DNA from: Galeopsis tetrahit | Taxonomy: Eukaryota; Streptophyta; Magnoliopsida; Lamiales; Lamiaceae | Assembly (NCBI GenBank): GCA_963675135.1 | Contig: OY776119.1 | Location: forward strand, 81,089,727-81,153,726 | Length of the DNA: 64,000 nucleotides | Direction of reading: 5' to 3' | Shown here: positions 33,148 through 44,035 of the stretch, piece by piece | Layout: every line of letters begins with the position of its first letter | Position numbering within the stretch: position 1 is the first letter of the stretch | Program-made: the position numbers and the translations under genes | The notes under the pieces: model-generated | The model's database searches: none | What the model was told of the DNA's origin: nothing | What the model saw: the letters and a program-made list of their open reading frames with translations, nothing else

Positions 33148-33194
33148 ATCCTGTGACCTTATACCTATCTTCAGGTGTTGTAACCACTGGACCA
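33148..33194 (-). other. Degenerate tRNA-like (SINE-like) sequence
   Basis: On the minus strand TGGTCCAGTGGT (33183-33194) resembles a pol III A box and GGTCACAGGAT (33148-33158) a poor B box. No cloverleaf can be drawn, so this is not a tRNA gene. Confidence 0.35.
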
Positions 33195-33210
33195 ACCGTC
33201 ATCTTATTAT

Positions 33211-33318
33211 TAATTTTTATTTATCTAACTTGATAAGGGTTGCCCTGTGCATTAGTGTGCACATATTAATTTTTATTTATCTAACTTGATAAGGGTTGCC
33301 CTGTGCATTAGTGTGCAT
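33211..33318. repeat. Tandem duplication of about 55 bp
   Basis: A unit containing AACTTGATAAGGGTTGCCCT and GTGCATTAGTGTGCA occurs twice in a row, starting near 33211 and 33268. Confidence 0.85.
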
Positions 33319-33541
33319 GTGCACACTGTGCACAGGAGACCAACTCCACCCTTGAAATATACTCATATTTATCCGTATGTCATTACATTTCCACACTTAA
33401 TCTACTTTTTACTTTACTTTATTCATAAAATTAAACTTTACAAAACTACCCCTCAAAACATCAATCATTACACATTTTCTTACATATTTCTTAAAATGTG
33501 TGCCGGTCAAAGGGTGCAAGTTCCTCCGGGACGGAGGGAGT

Positions 33542-34461
33542 ATTATTTTATTACTGCAATTCAAATTCAAAAGGATTAAAAAAATAAATGCACATTTTTT
33601 ATGATATCATTTCAAGTAAGACAAATTAAAATTCATTATATGATAGGATAGAAAAATACAAATCATGTTATTAAATAAGTGCATGTCTACACTCTATATT
33701 TATATTGTCTCACATAAAAATATGTCGATAATAAAATAATTAACGAAAAACAAACTTTAGTGAGTAGGTTGAATTATATGATATGAGCTTTTAAAAAAAA
33801 GCTTTAATGACATGTAATTCAAACTCATATCAGCAAGACAAAGAATTTTATCATATCAGCAAGACAAAGAATTTGCTGATATGAGTAGGTTGAATTTATA
33901 TCGTCCTCTTTGGATTTTTTTAATTTAACAATTTATTATGTAAAAAAAAAAAAAAAATTGACCAAGAATTTGAAACTCAATTAAATTTTATAGTATATAG
34001 ATTTTCATTTTTTAGTAGCTTCGTTACTAATGATATGATATATTAGCATATATTCAACATGAAACAATTGAAAATAAATATGAAGTTGAACTCAATAAAA
34101 TATGAGAATATTATTTGTTTTTGGTGAAGTGAAATTTAGGAGAATAGAGTTGTTCCTATTTGGCAACACGTATGCAGTTGAGGAAAGGTGGGTGTGGTTG
34201 GTCAAAAATGGAAATACGTTTGGAATCTTTGATAATAATTAATACAAACTTTTCCCTAAATTATTATTCATGATTTGTTTTTCAGCTCGTTTGCTAAAAA
34301 ACACTAGACTCCAACACTTCCAGTAAATATTATCCACGAGGCAATTACTATGAAAAGGATAAAAATTTATACTACTAAATTAAAAGAAGTAAATAACAAT
34401 AAAAATAATTTAAATTCATCGCTTGATTCATTTCACATAAGTTTTGTTATATATCTTGCAT
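33542..34461. other. AT-rich intergenic sequence
   Basis: No gene or bounded element seen. A short direct repeat (ATCAGCAAGACAAAGAATTT) occurs near 33829 and 33854. Confidence 0.5.
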
Positions 34462-34466
34462 ATACA

Positions 34467-34761
34467 TGTTGGGATTTAACTTAAGTGTGGTTTTGGCCAT
34501 TGGGCCTTCACACAAAGGCTCAACTTGTGGTTGCCCTAATTCTTTGCAGTCTTCCCATATATTGAGTCACCCTTTTCATTAACAATGAGATGAGACGCAT
34601 GATGTAAACGTGAGATTGGAGAGTGAGAGAACAGTAAGGGTAAAGTGCTACCCATCTTTGTGTTTGGTTATCTCCAATATATTCCAATACAATCCCGACA
34701 CGTGTCTGAGCCCGTTTGTGACCCGAGTACGAGTGGCGGCCAGCGGCACCGAAACCCAACA
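34467..34761 (+). repeat. 5' LTR of the non-autonomous element
   Basis: 295 bp, bounded by TGTTGGG and CCCAACA. The primer-binding site starts one base after it. Confidence 0.92.
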
Positions 34762-34762
34762 G

Positions 34763-34775
34763 TGGTATCAGAGCC
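34763..34775 (+). other. Primer-binding site (initiator Met tRNA)
   Basis: TGGTATCAGAGCC, one base after the 5' LTR; the same primer class as the SIRE element. Confidence 0.92.
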
Positions 34776-35404
34776 TAGTTTCGCCGTCGGCTGTCTTGCC
34801 ACCGTATCACTCGCCGGAATTTATTTACGTCTGTTGTCTCCTTCAGATCGTTGCGTGGCCGCAATCTTTGTGGGCCTGCCGTCGCCATACGGAGCTCTGT
34901 CACGTCCGCTCCGCTGCCCATCTCCGTTGCCGCCGTGGGCGCCACCATGCGCTTCCAGATCGGCCGCCTACCGCTGCCTGTTTCCAGATCGTGCCGCTCG
35001 AAGCCTGTAGCAGCTGTTGTCGTCGCCGCCCGTTGCATTCCGGCCCCCTCTACTTGCGCCCACGCTCGATGCCTTCCGCCGCCGTGAGGAGCTGCCTTTT
35101 AAAGGCGCTGCAGGTGCGTCCCTTTTGTTGTCTTTGTGCCGCCGTCCATAGTTGCAGCAGGTAAGAAGGTAAAGGTAAGTAAATCAATTAATTTTATTTG
35201 TTTGTGGATTGTTAGATTTAAGCAGTGTGCTTATTTGTTTTTCTGCAATTATTAAAATTAATTGAGTTAAGGTTGCATAATTAATTGAGTTTATTTGGTT
35301 GTGTGGTAGGAGTCTGTAAATATTCTGCAGGTGTGTTGTGTTGGTTGTTATATATCATATTGGCCAATTATTTGGTTGGATTTTTTTCTTGATTTGGATT
35401 TTAG

Positions 35405-36020
35405 GGTATCTTTGTGAGTCTTTTTCTATGTGATTTTATTTACGTCTTTGTGCATTGTAAATGTTATTGTTTCCGCTTGTTTTCTGTGTCATTTTCTCTT
35501 TGTGCTTAGTGTCTTTGTGTGTTTTCCTTTGAGAGGTTTCTTTGTGCTTCGTGTCTTCGTGTTGCTATGTGTTTTTTCTTCGTGATGCATGAGTAGATGA
35601 TGGGCCAGTGGGAAGGTGGGGGAATGGTTGCATGATTATACTTATGGGTTCCGTGGGAATTATGAGTATATGTTTATATGTGTGTGTTATGCATGACTTC
35701 ATACATTGTGGTTTCATGTTTTCCCCCTACCCCATATACATCTAGTTGCACGTTTATTTGTTTCTTTGTGGTTGGAGATCATTCCTAGTAAGGTGGAGTG
35801 ATTTCGTCTTTGTGATTTATGTATACTTAATGATATCATGTCTTTGTGCCTTTGTGTTTCTCTTTGTGAATGCTCCGAGTGAGGTGGAGCCTTGTCTTTG
35901 TGTTTCTCTTTGCGAATCTTTGTGATTGCTCCAATTGAGGTGGAGCACTATGCGTTTTTTCTTTGTGGACTAACTTTTACGTACGTAGAAAAACTTGGTA
36001 TGTTTCTTTGTGTGTTGTCT
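35405..36020 (+). repeat. CTTTGTG-rich interior of the non-autonomous LTR element
   Basis: The heptamer CTTTGTG, usually as TCTTTGTG, recurs at least 15 times at irregular spacing on the plus strand only. No coding frame accompanies it. Confidence 0.85.
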
Positions 36021-36114
36021 TTTGCAGGTACGTGGAAGTGGGTTGGGCGATGATGACTAATTAATTGTTGGTGGATTGTGGATTGTAGTTGGTGATGGCA
36101 AAAAAGGTGGAGAA

Positions 36115-36409
36115 TGTTGGGATTTAGCCCAAGTGTGGTTTTGGCCATTGGGCCTTCACACAAGGGCCCAACTTGTTGTTGCCGTAATTCTTGGCAACCT
36201 TCCCATATATTGAGTCACCCTTTTCATTAACAATGAGATGAGACGCGTGATGTAAACGTGAGATTGGAGAGTGAGAGAATAGTAAGGGTGAATTGCTACC
36301 CACCTTTATGTTTGGTTATCTCCACTATATCCCAATACAATCCCGACACGTGACTGAGCCCGTTTGTGACCCGAGTACGAGTGGCGGTCGGCGGCACCGA
36401 AACCCAACA
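36115..36409 (+). repeat. 3' LTR of the non-autonomous element
   Basis: 295 bp, same ends as the 5' LTR and preceded directly by the polypurine tract. Right TSD copy ATACA follows. Confidence 0.92.
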
Positions 36410-36719
36410 ATACATATATTAATATATACTACATATGTATTTGTATAAGAAATTCAAATACATATGTACTATAAGCTAAACTTAAAAAATGAAACATTTT
36501 ACGCGTCACTAAGCTATGTATCTAAAGTACCGACACCACCACTAGGCTTCCCCCATGTGATATTTCTAGCGTTTAAAAAATCCTCCGCCACTATAGAGTA
36601 GAATTTCTTAGATGTTAGATCTGAAACCACCACGTTCCGGCTATTAATGTCCACGTCCAATTCTAGCAACTGATTTTTCAGATCTAAAATCACCATGTTC
36701 TCTTATTATATTCTTATTG

Positions 36720-38309
36720 TTGATCTCTTTGCTATCGAGAGTAGTTGTTGATCTCTCAGTTGTAAAGGGTTATCGTTGATTTCTCTACAGTCGATAGTCG
36801 TTGGTGATCTCTCTGTATTTGAGAGTTTCATTGATAATCGTGCTTTCGGCGGTTCAGAATTTTCAAGGGATAATCTCCCCAGTTACTCATTACCAATGTG
36901 CGTAGTTGCGGTGATGATTAGGTTCAGGAATAACTAGTGAAGGACCAAGGTTGACCAATAGTGGGCTGAGATGACAGGATTGATGGTCCCTACCCTGGGG
37001 GTATCTATCAGACGAGTGATTGAGAGTGTAATAAAATGGCTATCTCTAACCGATGACTTGGTCAGCTAATTTTCTAGGAGTCTAGAACTAGATAGTCTGC
37101 TGATTGTATCAGCTGATAGAGAAGCGTGCAGAAAGTAGTGTGCCCATTTTAAAGATTATACTCATCTACTGCTTATGGAAAAACCTTTGTAAATAATTTC
37201 ATGCATGATCAGCTGGCTAGATGTCAGTTGATACAGATGACTTCTTAAAACAGATCGAACTCTTGACTTCGGTGTCAGATTTTTCTCCATAATATGTTTT
37301 CAGACTAGCGAGTAAATAAGAGTGTATCAGCTGATACAAAAACGTTCTTTAAAACATGTTATGCGATATTTAAATCATACATGTTAAAGCAGTAAATAAC
37401 ACATAGATTTATAGTGGTTCGGAGCAACTTGTCCTACATCCACTCTCACGACTCCTCGTGATATTAATTCCTTGCTAACTTTAACGTCCCAAGAGAAGAC
37501 GTCTTACAAACTTTATAGTCCTAAGAGAAGACTTTTGATCAAGATACACTCGTCTTGGTGTATACGGATCAACTTGTTATCGGGAGAACAAGTACTGTTA
37601 CAGTGGTGGCTTTGATGTTCCTAGTGTGAGTAACTCGCCCTGGCTTCTAAGGGTTTAGGATAGAAGGAGGATTTGAGTATTGACTAAGTATGAGAATTTC
37701 CCTTACAATCTAAATTAGCCTTGAGTTAGGATTGAGAAATCCTCTTCTAAGCTTTGGATATGTATAAGACAATGCTGGCTTAGATATGCTCACTCACTGA
37801 GGGTAATGGTATGGATGCTTGCTAGATTTCTTCTATAAAGGTGTTCTTGAGCTCTTCTGATTTGATGAACACTTAACCATTTTGCTCAGCTTTGGCATCA
37901 CCCTTACGCATACCCGTGAGATATGAAATGAACTAATATTTATAGATGGAATTATGAATTTTACCATTGGAGAGCAACAATCAAATCTCACTATTTCGGG
38001 AATCACAATCTCTAGGTAGATGTTATTGATTATTACCGTTGCCTAGTAATAATCAATGCATCATAGACTATCTTGAGCTTCGTGCCTTGTCAGAATCTAT
38101 GTGTCTGATGTCGTCTCTCAATTGGTCCACGTCAACTCTGATTTGACTATACAATGCTTGATTCAGATGACCTTTTACTCAGCTGATCTTGGCATCATCT
38201 CTTCTGATCTTGACTTTGGCATCTGATTGTTTCCCCAGTTGTGTAGACTTCGTCTGGTTAGTCAGACAAACTTAGTCTCAGCTGTGTTTGGCTACTCAGC
38301 TTATCAACA
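36720..38309 (-). repeat. Degraded LTR-like segment (SIRE-like), left edge uncertain
   Basis: Part of it (ATAGTGGTTCGGAGCAACTT near 37411, then CTACATCCACT) parallels the SIRE LTR at about 12078-12110 in layout and wording, in the same orientation. The right edge is ATCAACA at 38309. A TGTTGAT at 36718 would be the matching left edge, but the flanking 5-mers do not match (CTTAT and AATAT). CAGCTGAT words recur. No primer-binding site is adjacent, so a solo or partial LTR is likely. Confidence 0.5.
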
Positions 38310-38573
38310 AATATGGACGTTGGGGATGTCTAGATACATTGACGTTTCAAATTTAGTATTTAAAATGTGACGAATATGGATGTCTAAGTATCTAGGTTCA
38401 TGGACATTTCAAATATGAAATTTTAACCACCAGAAGTTACAAATGACTTGAATGCCACATTTGAAATTGAATTGAATTACACGAATGACAATAATTTTCA
38501 AAAATACCCCATGTAACAATAAATTTCGTGAAATTAATATAAAAATACGAAATTGAAATACAATTTTATTTAT
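38310..38573. other. Unassigned AT-rich sequence between LTR-like segments
   Basis: Contains two related words near 38330 and 38385 (GACGTTTCAAAT-like and GGACATTTCAAAT). No gene is visible. Confidence 0.4.
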
Positions 38574-39173
38574 TGTTGGATTAAATCGAGAAATTTGTGG
38601 ATTTACAAATCATTAATTTATTCCTCTTATTCTTCTCTTCTAATCTTGAAATTTGATTTGAAGATTTTGGGGCGTGATCCTCGCTTTGATCTTAACCACG
38701 TTTGAACTTGAATATTTGTAATGTTTATCCAAGGACTTGACGTCTTATTTTGGATCAAACGTTTTTTTGGAGAGATTTTAGGCGAACACCTTCGAAGGTG
38801 ATGAAGAACGCCTTTGAATCTTCAAAAGTCCACGAAGAACGTCTTTAAATCTTCAAAGACTTTTGAAGAACGCTTTGAGAAGAACACCGATCTAAGGATT
38901 TTAGCGTCTTAATCTTAGATCAATGGTATTTTTCGGATGATTTGTACGAAAAAGGCCTTTGAAGCTCCTTCGAATGCTCAAGAACACTCTACCATGTCAC
39001 GCAGTGTCTTCTTATTAGCTGATGTCGATTTGATTTAATTTAATTATCTTCCATTTTTAAGAGATGTGGTTCGATTTCCTCCATATATGGTAAGTCAATC
39101 TTATTTTTACCAATTACGAGTATTCCAATACTCGTATAATTTGATCGGCTTGTACCGTGTATATTAAATATTA

Positions 39174-39467
39174 CTCCCTCCGTCCCATGATTATTTGCAC
39201 ACTTTCTTTATTGGGACGTCCCAAAATTATTTGCACACTCTTAATATGGAAATACCCCACAAAATTAATACCCTCCCAACATCATTTTATTTTCAAAATT
39301 GTCACTCATTTTTTACATACATTTTACTTTACACCTCATCAAATCCACTATACACCTAATCAAATCACCTAAATACCCCTCATTTATCTTACATCACCAA
39401 TCACTTTATTCCATTTTCTTAAAATCGTGATAGTTAAAGTGTGCAAAAAATGCTGGGACGGAGTGAG
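39174..39467. mobile_element. Stowaway-type MITE (294 bp)
   Basis: CTCCCTCCGTCCCATGA at the left and GGGACGGAGTGAG at the right, flanked by TA at 39172-39173 and 39468-39469. Both arms extend with TTTGCACAC/GTGTGCAAA. Confidence 0.92.
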
Positions 39468-39639
39468 TAATAATTTAACTATTTTAATTCAAGATTTAAT
39501 TTAATTTACAAAATTTAAATAGTAAATTAATTTGATTTAATATATATTTGCCCACGTGTCGCCATTTGATAGGGTGCAAATTTAATTTACTTACACCCTA
39601 ATTCAATATGGGAGGCTTTTTATGATGTGGGAACATGCC

Positions 39640-39646
39640 TATAAAT
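39640..39646 (+). promoter_or_regulatory. Probable TATA box of the LTR-like segment
   Basis: TATAAAT in the context GCCTATAAATTGGG, about 1.07 kb from the proposed LTR start (including the 294-bp MITE). Confidence 0.5.
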
Positions 39647-39912
39647 TGGGTGCATGTTTTGTGTTGAGAGAGACAAAACACTTGAAAAATTATGTTCAAA
39701 CACTTGATTTTTGTTGGTTTTTCACCTGAAATTCTGCAGAAATATTTTTTGCATAAAATTCATTGCATTCTTACATCAAACATATAGAGTGTTCCCAGTT
39801 TCTCACGTCTATTCAATTCGTCAAGGTTCTTGACGTTACGGTGCTGCTCGTCAGCAAGACGGAAATTGGTTTACCTTTGAAAATGTTACATCAAACCGTG
39901 AGCACTAGCCGG

Positions 39913-40633
39913 TACGGGTGATCACGGTGCGGTTTTACGGTTTTTTCGACAAAATTTAAATTGCCTTGCTAATGGCGGTTCGATTTAGTATACAATTATA
40001 AACCGCGGTGTATCTCGTAAAAGTGAGCATGCGATTTTGAACGGTTTCGATCGGTTTTGAGCAGTTTATATAATGGTGTATCATACAATTACAAATTGAA
40101 AACTTAAATTTAACAAATTTAATATTAATGTTCAATGTCCATTAAAATTAACTAATATTTGAAAGTGAGATCAAGGAGGAAGAAGAAATAGAAGTAAGGA
40201 TTCGTGTCTTTTGTGAAATTAGAAAAATGAACATTTAACACTTATATTTTATTTCTGTATTGATATTATAAATATATTTTTGCCGTGTAGTACAAAAGTA
40301 GTGGAAAAAATAGCATAACACATAATAACAATAATAGTGGTCATAGTGGAACTTGAAAGGGTAATTGAAAAATTAACTTAGTATATTTACTAAATGTACT
40401 TATTAATATTAATTTCTAATATACATAATACTAAATTTATATATGAAATTATTTATTAAACTAACGGTGCGGTCGGTGCAGTTAGTTGTCTAAAATTTAA
40501 ATTGCACTGTTATAGCGGTGCAGTTTAGTATAATTTTTTTAACCGTGGTTTAAAGCGGTTTTTTAAACTTACGGTACTGTGCGGTGCGATTCGGTCGATT
40601 TTGACGGTTTTTAAAATTTTATGATCACCCCTA
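39913..40633. mobile_element. hAT-type non-autonomous element (721 bp)
   Basis: Ends TACGGGTGATCACGG and GATCACCCCTA are inverted. The flanking 8-mers CTAGCCGG (39905-39912) and CTAGCCGA (40634-40641) differ by one base. The arms are full of GCGGT words (GGTGCGGTTTTACGG). No coding capacity. Confidence 0.85.
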
Positions 40634-42684
40634 CTAGCCGAGACGTATTCGTTTTGCGGAAAAATATTTTTCTTGTCTCGACTTTATTTATGTTTCTATT
40701 ATTCATGAGATGAGGTCGTATTGTTGATTCGAGAACTTGTCAAGAGTGGATAATTGTTGTTCGTGGGAACCTATTAATTGGGAAAAACGAATATTCAAAT
40801 TGTAATTTTCATTTTTCAAGTTTTTTGTTATTTTAATTTCAATTAATTATGTAAGTCATTGTTGAAGCTTTAAAAAAAATTGAATCGGTAAAAGGTATAT
40901 TTCAATCGAGTACAAGGGGTACTCAACCCATATTATTTACATCACAGAACTGCATATCGTACTAATATTATATATCAATACAATTATAGGGATTGCTACA
41001 CCATGCCACTGAAGACGAATTTGGTCTAATAATTTTGTTTCCTTCTAACCATGACCATACTAGTAGCTTGATATTCTCCAAAGATTTCTTCATCACCTGT
41101 TCTATGCCTGAAAAGTAATTTTTATTCCTGCGCCTCCATAATTTCCATATCACTGATGTCCAAATAGTTGATACAATTTTCCACTTCTCTTTCTCGTATC
41201 CAAAAATCACGTTGTGTTGAAGAAGATGAGTATGTAGAGTATTATGTGGAGCCATACATACCTTGAGCCATTTGTGACATTCCCACCATATTAAGGTTGC
41301 AAAGCTGCATTCCAGCAATATATGTGAGTTTATCACCCCCGGCTCTCCGCATAGCTTGCACTTCACCTCCATATCGGTTATCTAGACCCCTCTTTTCTTT
41401 AGATTATCCATCGTGGTCAATCTGTATTTGAGGGATTTCCATACAATTATTTGAACTCTTCTCGGTGCGAAGCTTTACCACAAAATTTTGTACTCCTCTC
41501 ACGAATCCGCACTTGTATGGTTCGAGCCGACTCTCTGTTTCAGAATTTTGTATGCATCGCTCATCGAGTATCTTCCGTGAGGTGCAAAGTCCCATCTCCA
41601 TATGTCCTCTCATCCTTATTTTAGCTTGTGCCTGCAAATGTTAGATAATAATTCTTCAAAAGAATTTTGTTCCCTATTACTAAGGACCCTTCTCCAACTC
41701 CAAGCCCATTCCCACCCTGCTGCTCCCCAACTCCCCATTTCAGAAATAAATGACTATTTATGGTTGCTGCAGTTATACAACCTAGTGTATTTTCTCATAA
41801 GATCAAAGTCCTCACCTAGCCACATATCACTCCAAAATTTTGTTCTTTCACCATTCCCCACCTCTTTTATGATTTCAGGTTTAAACCAGTCCCCTCTATT
41901 CCCTCGTAAAGCTCACAAATGTCCTTCTGCTCCCTCTTCTAACACTTCTACCTCTCACCTCTCCTAATTCCCCATATTTAAATTTTAGGACTTTTACCCA
42001 CAAATTTTCTTCCTCATTTGGAAATCGCCACACCCATTTACCAAGTAATGCTTTATTAAATAGATGAACATCGATCTCTTATCCCCCAACCCCCACTGTT
42101 TTTTCCTCACATAATTGTTCCCAACTGACCCATGGAATTTTTTTCGTTGTTCTCACACCCACCCCATTAGAATTCTCTTTGGATTTTGATAATTTCACTC
42201 AACACACATTTGGGTATTTTGAAGAAGACAGATAGTAGGTTGGCACCACAGATATTACCGCTTGGACTAGTGTGACTCTTCCACCCATCGATATTTGACG
42301 TCCATTCCAATTTACTCCTAAATTTTTGCAACTCCAGACCGCCTTTCTATTATGGTTGATTCCCGTATTCATTCCCAGAAACACAAGTGGTAGTCCTTCC
42401 ACCTTACATTTCATGAAATCTGTCATCTCACTTATTACCCCAACCTTCATGTTGATACCCGTGATACTGCATTTTTCAAAATTTACCGACAATCTTGATG
42501 CCATTTCAAACAACAGCAGCGTGTACTTTATAGTTCTTATATCCTCCCAACTCCCATTACACATAAATAAAGTATCGTTCGCATATTGTAAGATAGGTAC
42601 CTTGATGTTTTTGCTTCAAATGGCTGCTAGTTCGAGTGATCCTATTTCAGCAGCTTTATTCGTCATAGCATTTAGCCCATCAGC

Positions 42685-44035
42685 TAGGGTTGTAAACGAA
42701 TCGAATAATTTTGCTCGATTCGGTATTCGTATTCGAAATTTAATGATTCGAATTCAAATACAAATATTTTTTTGATTCGATTAATAAACGAATACAAATA
42801 CAAAATTATGATATTCGATTCGATATTCGTGAGTATTCGATTCGATATTCGTGAGTATTCGATTCGATATATATATATATATATATATAATATATATATA
42901 TAATATTCTTAAATTATTTAGAAAAATAAGATTATATTTATTTAATTACTAATACTTTGTATAGGATATAAATTACAACAATACAACAATAGGCCCACAA
43001 CCCACAATCTACAAGCCCGCATCACGCTGCGCATATACACTAATTCACAAAACCCTAATACATTGCCTTAATTCAATTTCAGTTTCTCCCGTCCAAACTC
43101 CTTTTACCCTCTTCGAGTCGCAATCCACATTCTTTCTGTCTCACTGCTTGCCACCGGTCTTCCACCGCCGTCCACGGTCAATCGACCACCATGCTTACCA
43201 GTCACCACCTCTACCCCCTACACTTTCCATGTTCCTCACGCCCACACACACGCACACACGGAAATTGCAATTCCTCCATGGCCCCATCCCTCACATCGGC
43301 ACACTCTTATGGTTGTTATTAGTAGGGTTAATATTTAAGTTTTTTTGCTGCTTTGAAAATTTAAGTTATTGGCTATGAGTAGGTTTTCTAGTTTGATTTG
43401 GTTTTCTTGTGATGGGGTTGCTAACTTTGTTCTTTCTTCATTATTCAATTTATACTCTGTTTTCTATAATGTGTTTATGTTTAGTACATCTTATTTGATT
43501 TCGATTAGAAAAAATAGAGGCTAAGTTGAGTGTGATTTATGTTCTCATGGTTGAGTATTAGATACAGGTGGAAGATTGGGATTTGATGCTCTTCAGGTGC
43601 TCATTTGAAGATTGGATCTGATGCTCCTCATTTACTCATTTTAAGATATTGTTAGGAAAATTTTATTCTATTGTTTATGTTACTAATGCAAACTTTTGAA
43701 TTTTTGGCTTGTATTGAGAGTTGAAACAACAAAACCATCAATTTAGCTTTTATTTAGTGTTTTATTAGAAAAATATGTTGGTTATTTTACAAATTTTCTA
43801 CACAAAATTTCGAATCGAATAATATCGGATACAAAACAATTTCGAATCGAATACTCGAATAATATTGTTTAAAAAAATCGAATCGAATACTCGAATCGAA
43901 TAATATCGAATAACCAATCGAATCGAATTTATTATTCGAAAAATAAACGAATACAAATATGAATATTTGAATACTTTCACGAATACGAATCGATTAGTGT
44001 AGTATTTACTTCGATTCGATTCGTTTACAACCCTA
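42685..44035. mobile_element. hAT-type non-autonomous element (1351 bp)
   Basis: Ends TAGGGTTGTAAACGAATCGA and TTCGATTCGTTTACAACCCT(A) on the respective strands are inverted. Flanking 8-mers CCATCAGC (42677-42684) and CCTTCAGC (44036-44043) differ by one base. Both ends are packed with CGAATCGAAT/ATTCGATTCG words. The middle (about 42960-43720) is unrelated sequence with a GC-richer, leader-like part, possibly captured. Inserted in the LINE RT gene. Confidence 0.87.
42865..42905. repeat. (AT)n microsatellite
   Basis: Uninterrupted AT dinucleotides, then a slightly broken copy, inside the hAT element. Confidence 0.85.

Larger units (their letters stand above)
31868..33346. mobile_element. MULE-like element inside the Stowaway, 9-bp TSD
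   Basis: The flanking 9-mers CACTCTTGA (31859-31867) and CACCCTTGA (33347-33355) match at 8 of 9 positions. The right end, read inward, is GGAGTTGGTCTCCTGTGCAC, close to the ends of MITE copies A and B. The left end (GCACCGTGTGCATC near 31882) is less similar. It carries a transcript-like segment (31940-32490, GC-rich start, poly(A)-like end) and a minisatellite. Confidence 0.6.
31765..33540. mobile_element. Stowaway-type MITE split by a MULE-like element
   Basis: Left end CTCCCTCCGTCCACAAG at 31765 and right end GGGACGGAGGGAG to 33540, with TA outside both. The left arm (31765-31867) and right arm (33347-33540) together give a usual MITE length of about 300 bp. The intervening sequence is a separate insertion. 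Confidence 0.8.
34467..36409 (+). mobile_element. Complete non-autonomous LTR retrotransposon, TSD ATACA
   Basis: Two 295-bp LTRs (34467-34761 and 36115-36409), both TGTTGGG...CCCAACA, flanked by a perfect 5-bp TSD ATACA (34462-34466 and 36410-36414). The primer-binding site is TGGTATCAGAGCC (34763-34775). A purine-rich tract AAAAAAGGTGGAGAA (36100-36114) precedes the 3' LTR. The 1353-bp interior has no gag or pol. I count about 21 differences between the LTRs (about 7%). Larger than a typical TRIM and much smaller than a LARD. It must be moved by proteins of another element. Confidence 0.93.
38574..40870 (+). repeat. LTR-like segment of a second retrotransposon type, with two insertions
   Basis: Begins TGTTGGATTAAATCG at 38574. 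It has a promoter-like TATAAAT at 39640-39646 followed by a GAGAGAGACAAAAC leader and a long GC-poor tail, as in a copia LTR read on the plus strand. A Stowaway MITE (39174-39467) and a hAT element (39913-40633) interrupt it. The right edge was not found, nor a primer-binding site, so it may be a solo LTR. Confidence 0.45.

Noticed and set aside
34610..35164. 184-codon plus-strand frame in the small LTR element
   Set aside because: It begins inside the LTR, has no recognisable domain and lies in a GC-rich leader; chance frame.
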